Shown: positions 47,842 to 55,956 of the stretch, in pieces
Position numbering within the stretch: position 1 is the first letter of the stretch
Layout: each line of letters opens with the position of its first letter
Assembly: GCF_011764545.1 (NCBI RefSeq)
Contig: NZ_AP022870.1
Span: forward strand, 1,472,001-1,536,000
Length of the DNA stretch: 64,000 bases
Source of the DNA: Phytohabitans flavus
Lineage (GTDB): Bacteria; Actinomycetota; Actinomycetes; Mycobacteriales; Micromonosporaceae
Reading direction: 5' to 3'
The notes under the pieces: model-generated
The model's input: the letters and a program-made list of their open reading frames with translations, nothing else
Databases searched by the model: none
What the model was told of the DNA's origin: nothing
Translations under genes and position numbers: made by a program

Positions 47842-48858
47842 ATGCTTGAGGGACTGGGGCTGGATTTCCAGACCGAAGCCGTGTACCTGGCGATGCTCAA
47901 GGCGCCCACCGCCAAGCCACATGACCTTGCTTTGAGCCTCCGGCTAGCGGAGCGCCAGGTGCACGACGCATTGGACGAGTTAGCGCGCATCTCGCTGCTT
48001 CAACCGTCCACAAGGGATCCACTAACGTTGCGGCCGGTCCATCCCGAAGCCGCGCTCCAGGCGCTGGTGGCGCGTAGGCAGGCCGAGTTCGCTCGCCTGC
48101 AGCAGGAGCTCGAAGAGGGCAAGGCCGCGGTGGCCGTACTGCTCGCTGAGCATGCCGAGTTGAACCCACCGGTGCGGGCGCCCGACGTCGAGTACGTAGA
48201 GGGTGCGGACGCGGTCGAGGCCCGGCTCCGCGAGCTGACCAACGCCTCACGGTGGGAGGTCTGCGCGTTCGTACCGGCGCATTCGCAGCTTCCGCTCGCC
48301 AGCGACGCCAGCGACGCCAGCGGGGAACCGCAGGCGCGCGCGATCGAGCGCGGGGTGCGCTACCGTACCGTCTTCCTGGACAGCATCCGCAACCACCAGC
48401 CCGCGTTGGAGCACGCGCAGTGGCTGGTGGCGCTGGGCACCGAAGTGCGCACGGCGCCGCTGCTGCCGTTGCAGCTGTTCATCATCGACCGGGCGCATGC
48501 GCTTGTACCGGTAGACCCAGGCGGCGCCTCGGACGCGGCGGCCATGGTGTCCAGCGCGGGAATGGTGACCGCGTTGCTCGCGCTTTTCCAGGCCACCTGG
48601 AACGGTGCGGCACCGTTGGGCGGGCCGCGGCGCAGGGACGGGGACGGTCTGACGCCGCAACGTAGGCAGGTGCTGCGGTTGCTCGCGACGGGGTGCACGG
48701 ACGACGTCATCGCCCGCCGTCTTGGCGTATCCATCCGCACCGCTCGGCGGGTGGCGTCCGATCTGCTGAGCCGGCTTGACGCGCGTAGTCGGTTCCAGGC
48801 CGGCGCCCGGGCGGTCGCCTGCGGATGGTTGGACGTGGACGACCTCGATATGTGCTAA
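47842..48858 (+). CDS. TrmB/LuxR-type transcriptional regulator
   Basis: 338 residues. The N-terminal about 55 residues form a TrmB-like winged helix (LGLDFQTEAVYLAMLKAP, ERQVHDALDELARISLL). The C-terminal about 60 residues are a LuxR-family helix-turn-helix (LTPQRRQVLRLLATGCTDD, RRLGVSIRTARR). The middle resembles the sensor region of the same regulator class. Start ATG at 47842 follows GGGGGAACG. The gene is 123 bases behind the PKS operon, same strand, with its own repeat-rich upstream region, and converges on the PPTase gene with an 8-base gap. Codon 47 (47980-47982) is TTA, so translation would depend on the bldA tRNA if the host has that system. Likely a cluster-specific regulator; its direction of control is unknown. 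Confidence 0.85.
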   Translation: MLEGLGLDFQTEAVYLAMLKAPTAKPHDLALSLRLAERQVHDALDELARISLLQPSTRDPLTLRPVHPEAALQALVARRQAEFARLQQELEEGKAAVAVLLAEHAELNPPVRAPDVEYVEGADAVEARLRELTNASRWEVCAFVPAHSQLPLASDASDASGEPQARAIERGVRYRTVFLDSIRNHQPALEHAQWLVALGTEVRTAPLLPLQLFIIDRAHALVPVDPGGASDAAAMVSSAGMVTALLALFQATWNGAAPLGGPRRRDGDGLTPQRRQVLRLLATGCTDDVIARRLGVSIRTARRVASDLLSRLDARSRFQAGARAVACGWLDVDDLDMC

Positions 48859-48866
48859 CGGCGCGG

Positions 48867-49571
48867 TCAGCGGTCGAGGGCGGCCGCGTGTCGATGGTCG
48901 GCGCGCAGCGGGCCGGGCACGACTATCGCGGTCAGTAACACGCCGCGGCTGAGCACCCACCGGCCCGAGAAAGTGTCGATCTTCTCGCCGGCCACCTCGG
49001 GACCGGGCACCAGCAGGTTGGCGGCAAACGTGCCGGTCCACTCGCGCGGGTGCAGGCGCACCAGCGTCGCGTCGAAGCCAAGCCACGCGCCGGTGAGCGT
49101 GAACCACGTCTTGTACACCGCTTCCTTGACGGAGAACAGCAACCGGTCCCAGCGGACGCCGGGGTAGGCACGTCTCAGCATGTCCACATCGGACCGCTCA
49201 TCGAGCTGGCTGATGGACTCCAGGAGGGTACCCGGCAGCGGCTCGTTCGGCTCGGCGTCGATGCCGATAGAGGCTGCCTGGGGTGCCTCACCGACTACGA
49301 CACCCCGGTAACCCGCGCAATGGGTGATGCTGCCGACGATGCCCGCCGGCCACTGCGGTTCGCCGTGCGCTCCCGGCAGCAGCGGCGCAGCCGGCCGACC
49401 CAGCCTGCGCAGCGCGCGGCGCGCGCAAATGCGACCAGTGGTGAATTCGCGCCGGCGCTTCTCCACAGCGTGCTCGACGACCGCGGCTTCTTCGGGGAAG
49501 AGCGGCTCGTCGGTGGCGTCGTCGAACGACTCCGCGTACGTCAGGTATGGAGGAAGGATTCGCCTTATCAT
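48867..49571 (-). CDS. 4'-Phosphopantetheinyl transferase (EntD/Sfp superfamily)
   Basis: 234 residues, ATG at 49571. Family signatures are SIGIDAEPNEPLP (Mg-binding Asp) and FSVKEAVYKTW (the (W/F)SxKE(A/S)xxK motif), with GSITHCAGY upstream. It transfers the phosphopantetheine arm of CoA to the conserved Ser of the ACPs; nine working ACPs plus ACP4 in the neighbouring PKS genes are the likely clients. Cytosolic. It is convergent with the TrmB/LuxR gene and leads into no other gene on its strand. Codon 212 (complement of 48936-48938) is TTA, so it shares bldA dependence with the regulator. An inverted GCTAGGGG element lies 116 bases upstream of its start. Confidence 0.92.
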   Translation of the reverse strand: MIRRILPPYLTYAESFDDATDEPLFPEEAAVVEHAVEKRRREFTTGRICARRALRRLGRPAAPLLPGAHGEPQWPAGIVGSITHCAGYRGVVVGEAPQAASIGIDAEPNEPLPGTLLESISQLDERSDVDMLRRAYPGVRWDRLLFSVKEAVYKTWFTLTGAWLGFDATLVRLHPREWTGTFAANLLVPGPEVAGEKIDTFSGRWVLSRGVLLTAIVVPGPLRADHRHAAALDR

Positions 49572-49686
49572 GGCCTGTCCTCAGATCGGCTGGTTCCCGT
49601 GTTTGCGCGGGGTCGGAGACTGCCTGGCACGCAACAGTTCGAGTGGGAGTTGGTTCACGCTAGCCACCGGCCCTGGCTGACAAGAA

Positions 49687-49703
49687 CCCCTAGCGGCCCC
49701 TAA
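49687..49703 (-). promoter_or_regulatory. CCCCTA repeats upstream of the PPTase gene
   Basis: CCCCTAGC (49687-49694), the reverse complement of the GCTAGGGG found before the TrmB/LuxR gene, is followed by CCCCTAAC (49697-49704). Position fits a promoter-proximal operator for the leftward PPTase gene, shared with the regulator gene. Confidence 0.4.
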
Positions 49704-49722
49704 CGTGCGAGGGCTCGATGCT

Positions 49723-50075
49723 TCATTCGCGCATCGCCAGATAGGCGGTGTACGAGTTGGGGACAGCAACACCTCCACCTGATGCGAGCGGGTCTCGTCC
49801 AGCACTCGGAACGTAACCGCGACCTCCGGGTAGGCGGTGGTGAAGCCGAGATACGTGAAGTAGTGGTCGCTGTTGAGCGTCAGGCGATAGGTGTGCCTGT
49901 CCGAGGTCGGCTCGTACCAATCCCTGACGCAGCCTTGACGATCGGTCTCGGCCTGCGCCAGCGGTATCCAAACTCCATCGGCGGCGCGTTCCAGGCGGAC
50001 ACGCACACCCGCTGCCGGCTGGCCATGTACGGCGTCCTGCGCCTTGACGGAAATGCTCACGTGGGCCCCCACCAT
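49723..50075 (-). CDS. Transthyretin-fold protein, 5-hydroxyisourate-hydrolase-like without catalytic residues (frameshift)
   Basis: Repaired length is 117 residues. Similarity to HIU hydrolase/transthyretin is visible in AVHGQPAAGVRVRLER, DWYEPT, YFTYLGFTTAYPEVAVTFRV and VEVLLSPNSYTAY. The residues that make HIU hydrolase work look replaced by eye alignment: the N-terminal His is Lys, the Arg of the DGR turn is Cys, the His before the last strand is Gln, and terminal YRGS is YLAM. Purine breakdown is therefore unlikely; a binding or other role is possible but unknown. One C is missing (plus-strand G run 49759-49762); without repair the protein runs on as 164 residues ending in unrelated sequence. 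ATG at 50075. It sits between PPTase and SARP genes on the same strand. Confidence 0.65.
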
Positions 50076-50203
50076 CTGTCGGGATCCGCTGGCGGCGCCC
50101 AGGCTTGTCGCATTCTGGGCGGAAGGATGCGGACACGCTATCCGACAGCGCTATCGATCGAACATCGACCTGCTGCCGATGGGTCGCACCGGCCTGGGCG
50201 GTG

Positions 50204-53200
50204 TCAGGCCGCGTCGGCGCTGCGCGAGCGAGCCCGCAGCCGTGTCCGCAGCCGGGCCCGCATCCGGTCCACGAGGCTGGCGTCGACCGCTTTGGTAAGC
50301 GCGAAGGCATGCGCGAACGCCTCACGGGCGGAGGTGTTGTCGCCCTCGGCGAGGTGTGCCTCACCCAGCAACAGCAGCGTGCGAGCCTCATGCAGTGGCA
50401 TGCCCAGCTCCCGGACCACGGTGTGGGCCTGCCGGAGCAGGCCGGTCGCGCGGGTCGGCTCGCAGCGCGCGAGTGCGAGGTCGCCGAGCCCCTTCAGGGC
50501 CAGCACCCGAATGAACCGCTGATCGCTCAACTCGGCCAGCGTCAGCGCCGCGCGGAACGCGTTGTCGGCCTCCTCTGGCTTGCCCATCACCAGACGGGTG
50601 ACGCCGAGGCCGTGCAGGGCGGTCGCCTCCAACACGGGGTGTCCGAGCTCCCGCGCGAGCTGCAGGGCACGGCCGAACTCGCTGAGGGCGATGGGGTATT
50701 GACCAGTCATCAGGTAGGCGTGACCTAGCCGGTGGGAGACTCTCGCCTCGGCGTAGCGGAAGTCGCCGTCGCGGCTGAGGCGCAGAGCCTCGTCGAGCAG
50801 GCGCAGGGCCTCGCCGGGCCGCTCGCGATCGATGCTGAGCGCGGCCAGATCGTGCAGCACGTGTGCCGTACCCGCATTGTCCTGGATCCGGCGCAGCGTC
50901 GACAGTGCCTGGTCGCAGTGGCTTGCCGCGCCCTCCAGATGGCCGCTCAGCCGGTCGATGTGCCCGATGTGGCCGAGCGCCCGCGCTGCTCCGCGGTCGT
51001 CGCGTAGCTCGCGGAACAGGCGCAGCGACTCGGCGAGCTCCCGCCTGGCTTGGGCGAACCGGTGTGTGGCCATGCTGAGGGCGCCCAGCGAGCAGAGGAT
51101 CGCTGCCTCGCCCCGCTGGTCCCCGACCTGCCGCACGGCGTCGAGCGCGACCTGATGCGTCTCCCGCCAATCGGCGAAGTACGACCGGGCCTGGAAGAAA
51201 CCGGCAGCGCTGATGGCCAAGCCCCAGCAGAGGTCTGCGTGGCCTGCTCGGGCGGCCTGAGTGGCGGCAGCCACCAGCGTTTGGCGCTCCTGCTCGAACC
51301 ACGATCGAGGCGAACCGACGAGTTGCTCGATGAGTTCGACCGGTACTTCATCCGCGCGTTCGGGCACGGGCCCTGGCGAGACGCCGTACTCGCGGCTGCC
51401 GGCAGTGGTCGCGACGACCAGCAGGGTGCGCAGGACGCGGGTGAGCACTTCGATGCGCTCGGTGTGGGAGTCCTCCATCGCGAGGCGCTCGCGGGCGAAC
51501 ACCCGCACCAGATCGTGCATCCGGTACACGCCTAGCGCGCGCCGGCCCGCGACGGTTTCCACCAGGTGCGCGTCGGTCAGTTCGTCGAGCAGGTCCTGCG
51601 CCTCCGCGAACGGGCGGTCGATAATCGCCGCTGCCACCCAGGCAGAGAAGCTGGGGCGGTCCAGGATCGCCAACTGGCGGAACAGCCGGCGGGCCGGCTC
51701 GCCGATGTTGCGGTAGCTGACCGACAGGCTCGCCCGGACTCCCATCTCGCCATGGTTCAGCTCGTCGAGCCGGCGGGTGCCGTTTTCCAGACGCTCCACG
51801 AACTGGCCGATGCTCCAGTTGGGGCGTGCTGACAGCCGGGCGCCGGCGATGCGCAGGGCGAGGGGCAGCCCGCCGCACAGTTGCACGAGCTTGTCCGCCG
51901 CTGCCTCCTCGCTGCGTACCCTTTCGGCGCCGAGGATCCGGGTCAGCAGCTCGACCGATGCCCGCGGATCGAAGACGTCCAGCTCTACGCGCATCGCCCC
52001 GGGAAGCGCGGCGAGCCGGCTGCTGCTGGTGACGATGACCGCGCACCCCGGGTTTCCGGGAAGCAGCGGCAGCACCTGTCCCTCGGTGCTCGCGTTGTCC
52101 AGCACGAGGAGCACCCGTCGGGTGGCGAGCAGGGCGCGGAAGACCTCGGCGCGCTCCTCCAAGCCTTCCGGCAACATGGTGCCCGGTACGCCGAGGACGC
52201 GCAGGAAGCGCTCCAGCACGGCGGACGGCGGCACCGGCGGCGAGTCTGTGCCGTGCAGGTCGGCGAAGAGTTGACCGCCGGGGAAGTGCTCGGCGATGCG
52301 GTGCGCGAGGTGGATGGCGAGGGCCGTCTTGCCCACGCCTGCCCTGCCCGATACGACGACGACCGGGACCGCGAAGTGGGTGGGCTGGGCCGCGCTGACC
52401 TGGAGGTGTTCCTCGACCGCAGCGATGGCCGTCGCCTGGTCCGTGAAGTCCGCGATGTCGGTGGGCAGCATGCGTGGCGAGGCGATCACCGGGCGGGCGG
52501 AGGCGGCGGTCGCCGCGCTGGCCGCACCGGGCACATCAAGATCGCGGTCACCAGTGAGGATCGCATGTTCGAGCTGCTGCAATCGTTTCGGCGGCTCGAT
52601 GCCAAGCTCCTCGATCAGGATGCGCCGGCCGTCCTGGTAGACCTGTAGGGCCTCCGCGTCGCGTCCACATCGGTACAGCGCGATCATCAGCTGGCCACGC
52701 AGCCGCTCGCGCAAGGGATGGGCCGCGACGAGCTCGGTAAGTTCGCCGATCAGCTCGTGGTGGCGCCCGAGCTCGAGCTCCAGATGTAGGCAGTCCTCAT
52801 TGGACATAATGCGGCCCTCGGCGAGCCGGCTCGATGCGATGCGCACGGGCCGGCTGTCGATGCCGGCGAACGCCTCGCCCCGCCACAGTGACAACGCCTT
52901 GCGGTACAAGTCGACCGCCTCGTCCGGGCGGCTGGCCGCACGCGCGTCCCGGGCGGCCAGCACGAGATCCTCGAAGCGCTGGATGTCCAGGGACCGCGCG
53001 GGCGCATTGATCGCGTATCCCTGCGGCCGGGTGGCGATGAGATCGACCAGGCCGCGTGCGGCGAACACCCGTCGCAGCGTCGACATGCTGATCTGGACCT
53101 GGGCGCGGGCGGTCGCCGGCCTGTGGTCACCGTAGGCGGCTTCGACCAGACGCTCCATCGTCACTGTGCGGTTTGCGCCTAGCAACAGCATCGCCAGCAC

Positions 53201-53359
53201 TATCTGCTGGCGCACGCCTCCGATCGGCACCGGCTGCTCGTCGACGCTGACCTCGAGCGGTCCCAGAATGCGGAACTCCACGCCGCTATCCACACCGTTC
53301 CCTGGCCGCATCTCTTTCTGAAACTGAGGACTGCTCTGATCCCTGTGAATGAGCGGCAT
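50204..53359 (-). CDS. AfsR-type SARP transcriptional regulator (HTH-BTAD-NB-ARC-TPR)
   Basis: 1051 residues from the ATG at 53359. Order: OmpR-like winged helix (about 25-110, FRILGPLEV, QISMSTLRRVF), BTAD (about 110-265, LYRKALSLWRGEAFAGI, ELGIEPPKRLQQLE), NB-ARC ATPase (about 320-600, Walker A SGRAGVGKTAL, Walker B VLLVLDNA), then TPR-like helical repeats to the C-terminus. SARPs activate antibiotic pathways by binding short direct repeats near the -35 region. The start is uncertain: a GTG at 53371, an ATG at 53311 and a GTG at 53281 are also in frame; 53359 follows GTGGGGGCC. Divergent from the mutase operon, so it may control that promoter and itself. No frameshift seen. Confidence 0.9.
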   Translation of the reverse strand: MPLIHRDQSSPQFQKEMRPGNGVDSGVEFRILGPLEVSVDEQPVPIGGVRQQIVLAMLLLGANRTVTMERLVEAAYGDHRPATARAQVQISMSTLRRVFAARGLVDLIATRPQGYAINAPARSLDIQRFEDLVLAARDARAASRPDEAVDLYRKALSLWRGEAFAGIDSRPVRIASSRLAEGRIMSNEDCLHLELELGRHHELIGELTELVAAHPLRERLRGQLMIALYRCGRDAEALQVYQDGRRILIEELGIEPPKRLQQLEHAILTGDRDLDVPGAASAATAASARPVIASPRMLPTDIADFTDQATAIAAVEEHLQVSAAQPTHFAVPVVVVSGRAGVGKTALAIHLAHRIAEHFPGGQLFADLHGTDSPPVPPSAVLERFLRVLGVPGTMLPEGLEERAEVFRALLATRRVLLVLDNASTEGQVLPLLPGNPGCAVIVTSSSRLAALPGAMRVELDVFDPRASVELLTRILGAERVRSEEAAADKLVQLCGGLPLALRIAGARLSARPNWSIGQFVERLENGTRRLDELNHGEMGVRASLSVSYRNIGEPARRLFRQLAILDRPSFSAWVAAAIIDRPFAEAQDLLDELTDAHLVETVAGRRALGVYRMHDLVRVFARERLAMEDSHTERIEVLTRVLRTLLVVATTAGSREYGVSPGPVPERADEVPVELIEQLVGSPRSWFEQERQTLVAAATQAARAGHADLCWGLAISAAGFFQARSYFADWRETHQVALDAVRQVGDQRGEAAILCSLGALSMATHRFAQARRELAESLRLFRELRDDRGAARALGHIGHIDRLSGHLEGAASHCDQALSTLRRIQDNAGTAHVLHDLAALSIDRERPGEALRLLDEALRLSRDGDFRYAEARVSHRLGHAYLMTGQYPIALSEFGRALQLARELGHPVLEATALHGLGVTRLVMGKPEEADNAFRAALTLAELSDQRFIRVLALKGLGDLALARCEPTRATGLLRQAHTVVRELGMPLHEARTLLLLGEAHLAEGDNTSAREAFAHAFALTKAVDASLVDRMRARLRTRLRARSRSADAA

Positions 53360-53612
53360 CGAGGCCCCCACATGCCGTAAAGAGGCACTTGGATCTCATG
53401 ACGATGAGGGCATCGTAGTACGTACATGGGTCTATTGGAATGGTGTGGCAAGCACCGTGCCCGCTGGCGAAGCGGGCATGGCTTACCGTGTTGTGAGTGC
53501 CAGCGGGACGTACGGATTTCTTGGTCCGAATGGCGGATCGCCTGTATTGACGGACAATCCGCATTCTATCGGATGGCCTGGTCCAGATGGTGAGACATTT
53601 ACGTTTTCTTGA
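53349..53612 (+). CDS. Doubtful small ORF, 87 residues
   Basis: An open frame through the intergenic region, overlapping the 5' end of the SARP gene on the other strand. The C-terminal half (MAYRVVSASGTYGFLG onward) reads like protein, with Gly-Pro and Asn-Gly turns, and could start at the ATG at 53478. Third-position GC is low, unlike every neighbour, no family is recognised and no good ribosome site is seen. More probably non-coding. Confidence 0.15.
   Translation: MSGIEAPTCRKEALGSHDDEGIVVRTWVYWNGVASTVPAGEAGMAYRVVSASGTYGFLGPNGGSPVLTDNPHSIGWPGPDGETFTFS
53458..53478. repeat. Perfect hairpin in the SARP-mutase intergenic region
   Basis: TGCCCGCT, loop GGCGA, AGCGGGCA: an 8-bp perfect stem with a 5-base loop. 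No T run. Operator or transcript-end structure for the leftward side; role unknown. Confidence 0.4.
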
Positions 53613-53657
53613 CGCCACTGGCCCTTGACGCGATAGGCGGTCGTCGGTCCACGATAA

Positions 53658-53701
53658 CTGACCGCTTGCGGCCATCTCAGCGATTGTCCGGTAGCGGTCA
53701 G
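53658..53701. promoter_or_regulatory. 9-bp inverted repeat upstream of the mutase operon
   Basis: CTGACCGCT (53658-53666) and AGCGGTCAG (53693-53701) are exact reverse complements, 26 bases apart, in the promoter-bearing gap. A related GGCGGTCG lies just upstream at about 53634. Candidate binding sites for the divergent SARP or another regulator. Confidence 0.35.
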
Positions 53702-53724
53702 CTCAGGCCACTATGGAGTGTCAG

Positions 53725-53749
53725 TGCCCAGGCAGCCTCATGCCCAGGC
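53725..53749. promoter_or_regulatory. 9-bp direct repeat upstream of the mutase operon
   Basis: TGCCCAGGC occurs at 53725-53733 and 53741-53749, start-to-start 16 bases, about 100 bases before the mutase ATG. SARPs bind direct repeats, usually at 11- or 22-base periods, so the 16-base spacing is not a textbook match. Confidence 0.3.
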
Positions 53750-53840
53750 CGGGCTAGCGACTTTTCGCCGCCCTACGGCTAGAAATGATGACGACGGTGG
53801 ACCGTAATGGCCGCCGCCATCGTGTCCGTAGGGGGCAGTC

Positions 53841-55517
53841 ATGACGAGCGGAATCGTAGGCGCATCTGGCCAGGCGGTGATCGAGGAGATGGCCGGGCAG
53901 GTACAACGCTGGCGCGAGGAGCACGGGTCCTCGACAATGCCAACCTGGACCGAGTCCGGCATCCCGGTGCCCCCTCTGTACGGCCCCGAAGACGCCGTCG
54001 GTGACTACGGAACCCAGCTGGGCGTACCGGGCAGCCCGCCCTACACGCGCGGGGTCTACCCGACGATGTACTCCGGGCGCGCGTGGTCCATCCGCCCGCT
54101 CGCCGGGTTCGGCACGGTCGAGGACACCAACCGCCGCCTGCGTTTGCTGCTCGACGAGGGCGCGACCGCCATCAACACGGTGTTCGACTACCCGACCAAC
54201 AGGGGATACGACAGCGACGACGAGTGGGCCCGCGCCGACGCGGGACTCGGCGGCGTCGCGGTAGACAGCATCGACGACATGGTCGACCTGTACGACGGCG
54301 TGCCGCTGGACGAGGTGAGCGTCTCACTCGTGCTGTCCCACCCGGTCGCGGCGGGCGCGATCCTCGCCATGTACCTGGCCGCCGCGAAGCGCCGCGGGTT
54401 CGATCCGGCCCGACTGTCGGGCACCCTGCAGAACGACTTCATGATGGAGACGGTCGTCCTGACCGCGCCGAGCGTGCTCGAACCAGAGTTCGCCTTCCGG
54501 CTTTCCATGGACGTCACCGAGTACTGCACCCGGCACCTGCCGCGCTGGCACCCGGTGAGCTTCACCGGATACAACTATCGCGAGGCAGGTGCCGACGCCG
54601 TACTCGAGGTGGCGCTGGTGGTCGCAAACGCTGTCGCCACGGTCGAGGCGATGCGGGCACGAGGACTGCCGGTCGACCCGGTGGCGCGCCGGCTGTCCGC
54701 CTTTTTCACCGCGGGCAGTGACCTCTTCGAGGAGGTCGCCAAGTACCGCGCCGCGCGGCGGGTCTACCACGGGGTGATGACCGAGCGGTTCGACCCGATG
54801 GACGAGCGCAGCACCCGGCTGCGCTTCCACGTCCAGACCTCGGGTTCGGCCCTCACCGCCGCTCAGCCGCTCAACAACGTTGCCCGGGCCGCGCTGCACG
54901 GTCTGGCCGCGGTCCTTGGCGGCGCGCAGTCCCTGCACATCAGCGCGTACGACGAGGCGCTGTGCATACCGTCAGAGACCGCCGCGCTGACCGCCTTGCG
55001 AACCCAGCAGATCTTGCTCAGCGAAACCGGAGTCACCCGGTCCATCGACCCACTCGCCGGCTCATATCTCGTCGAGCATCTGACCGACGAGGTCGAGAGC
55101 CGGGTGCGCAAGATCCTGGCGAACATCGACGGGATGGGCGGCCTGGTGCGGGCAGTGGACACGGGCTGGGTACACGCCCGGATCCTGGACCTGGCGTGCC
55201 AGGCGACAGCCGACATCGACGAAGGACGCCGCCCGGTGGTGGGGGTCAACGTGTCGGCGAACCAGGCACCCACCACTGTGGAGACATTCGATGTGCCGGA
55301 GACCCTTCCCAAACAAGGCGAGCGGCTCATGCGGCTGCGCTCAAACCGCGACAACGACGCCGTGACCAACGCGCTGCACCGCCTGGAGCAGTGCGTCGTC
55401 GACGGAACCAACACGATGCCGGCGCTGATCGCCGCAGCCGAGGCCGGCGCCACGCTCGGCCAGTGCTGCGACGTATTCCGCCACCACCACGGGGGCTGGC
55501 GCCAACCCTTGCGATGA
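53841..55517 (+). CDS. B12-dependent acyl-CoA mutase, large subunit, atypical active site
   Basis: 558 residues, matching the separate large subunits of isobutyryl-/2-hydroxyisobutyryl-CoA mutases, without its own B12 domain. Family hallmarks: SIRPLAGFGTVEDTNRR, FDYPTNRGYDSDD, GTLQNDFMMETV, GGAQSLHISAYDEA, RTQQILLSETG. The substrate motif RQ(Y/F/I)AGF reads RPLAGF, and the strongly conserved GYH before EAG (His244 of methylmalonyl-CoA mutase) is GYN, so substrate or mechanism probably differs from the known mutases. Radical carbon-skeleton rearrangement of an acyl-CoA is the family reaction. ATG at 53841 follows AGGGGG. It heads a coupled run with the B12 subunit and the oxidoreductase. Confidence 0.88.
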   Translation: MTSGIVGASGQAVIEEMAGQVQRWREEHGSSTMPTWTESGIPVPPLYGPEDAVGDYGTQLGVPGSPPYTRGVYPTMYSGRAWSIRPLAGFGTVEDTNRRLRLLLDEGATAINTVFDYPTNRGYDSDDEWARADAGLGGVAVDSIDDMVDLYDGVPLDEVSVSLVLSHPVAAGAILAMYLAAAKRRGFDPARLSGTLQNDFMMETVVLTAPSVLEPEFAFRLSMDVTEYCTRHLPRWHPVSFTGYNYREAGADAVLEVALVVANAVATVEAMRARGLPVDPVARRLSAFFTAGSDLFEEVAKYRAARRVYHGVMTERFDPMDERSTRLRFHVQTSGSALTAAQPLNNVARAALHGLAAVLGGAQSLHISAYDEALCIPSETAALTALRTQQILLSETGVTRSIDPLAGSYLVEHLTDEVESRVRKILANIDGMGGLVRAVDTGWVHARILDLACQATADIDEGRRPVVGVNVSANQAPTTVETFDVPETLPKQGERLMRLRSNRDNDAVTNALHRLEQCVVDGTNTMPALIAAAEAGATLGQCCDVFRHHHGGWRQPLR

Positions 55518-55527
55518 GGTGAGACCG

Positions 55528-55956
55528 ATGCCAATCCGAGTTGCCATCTTCAAACCCGGCCTCGACTCGCACTACCGGGGTGCCCTGACGATCAGCCGGC
55601 ACCTGGCCTCACGCGGGATGGAGGTGGTGTATCTCGGGAACCAGCTCCCGGCCGGGGCGGCACGGGCCGCGCTCCAGGAGGACGTCGACGTGCTCGGCAT
55701 CTCCAGCCTCTCCGGCAACCACCTGGCGACCGTGCCGGCAGTGATCGCCGAGTTACGGGCGCAGGGCGGCCAGAACATCCTGGTGGTGCTCGGCGGGATC
55801 ATTCCCGACATCGACCGGCCGCTGATGTTCGAAGCCGGGGTGCAGCGCATCTTCGGCCCCGGTACGCCGCTGGAGCACATCGCGCAGGAGATCACGCTGC
55901 TGGTCAGGGAACGCGACGCGGCGGACGCCTCAGTGCCGATCGGGTCGCCATTGTGA
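55528..55956 (+). CDS. B12-dependent acyl-CoA mutase, small (cobalamin-binding) subunit
   Basis: 142 residues. The three cobalamin-fold motifs are present: DSHYRG (DxHxxG, the His that coordinates cobalt), ISSLSG and VVLGGIIP. ATG at 55528 follows GAGGTGAG; a GTG at 55519 is possible but lacks spacing. It starts ten bases after the large subunit ends, and the pair should form the heteromeric holoenzyme. Codon 76 (55753-55755) is TTA. Its stop overlaps the next gene's GTG start (GTGA). Confidence 0.92.
   Translation: MPIRVAIFKPGLDSHYRGALTISRHLASRGMEVVYLGNQLPAGAARAALQEDVDVLGISSLSGNHLATVPAVIAELRAQGGQNILVVLGGIIPDIDRPLMFEAGVQRIFGPGTPLEHIAQEITLLVRERDAADASVPIGSPL

Larger units (their letters stand above)
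53372..53840. other. Divergent intergenic region between SARP and mutase operon
   Basis: About 470 bases of visibly lower GC than the rest. It holds perfect small hairpins (53401-53416 and 53458-53478), the palindrome GTACGTAC (53418-53425), a 9-bp inverted repeat and a 9-bp direct repeat (separate entries), and a doubtful small ORF. It must contain the promoters of the SARP gene and of the mutase operon. AGGGGG near 53830 serves as the ribosome site for the mutase. Confidence 0.6.

Noticed and set aside
49723..50075. Purine catabolism gene (urate pathway)
   Set aside because: Catalytic residues look lost and no uricase, OHCU decarboxylase or allantoinase gene lies nearby.
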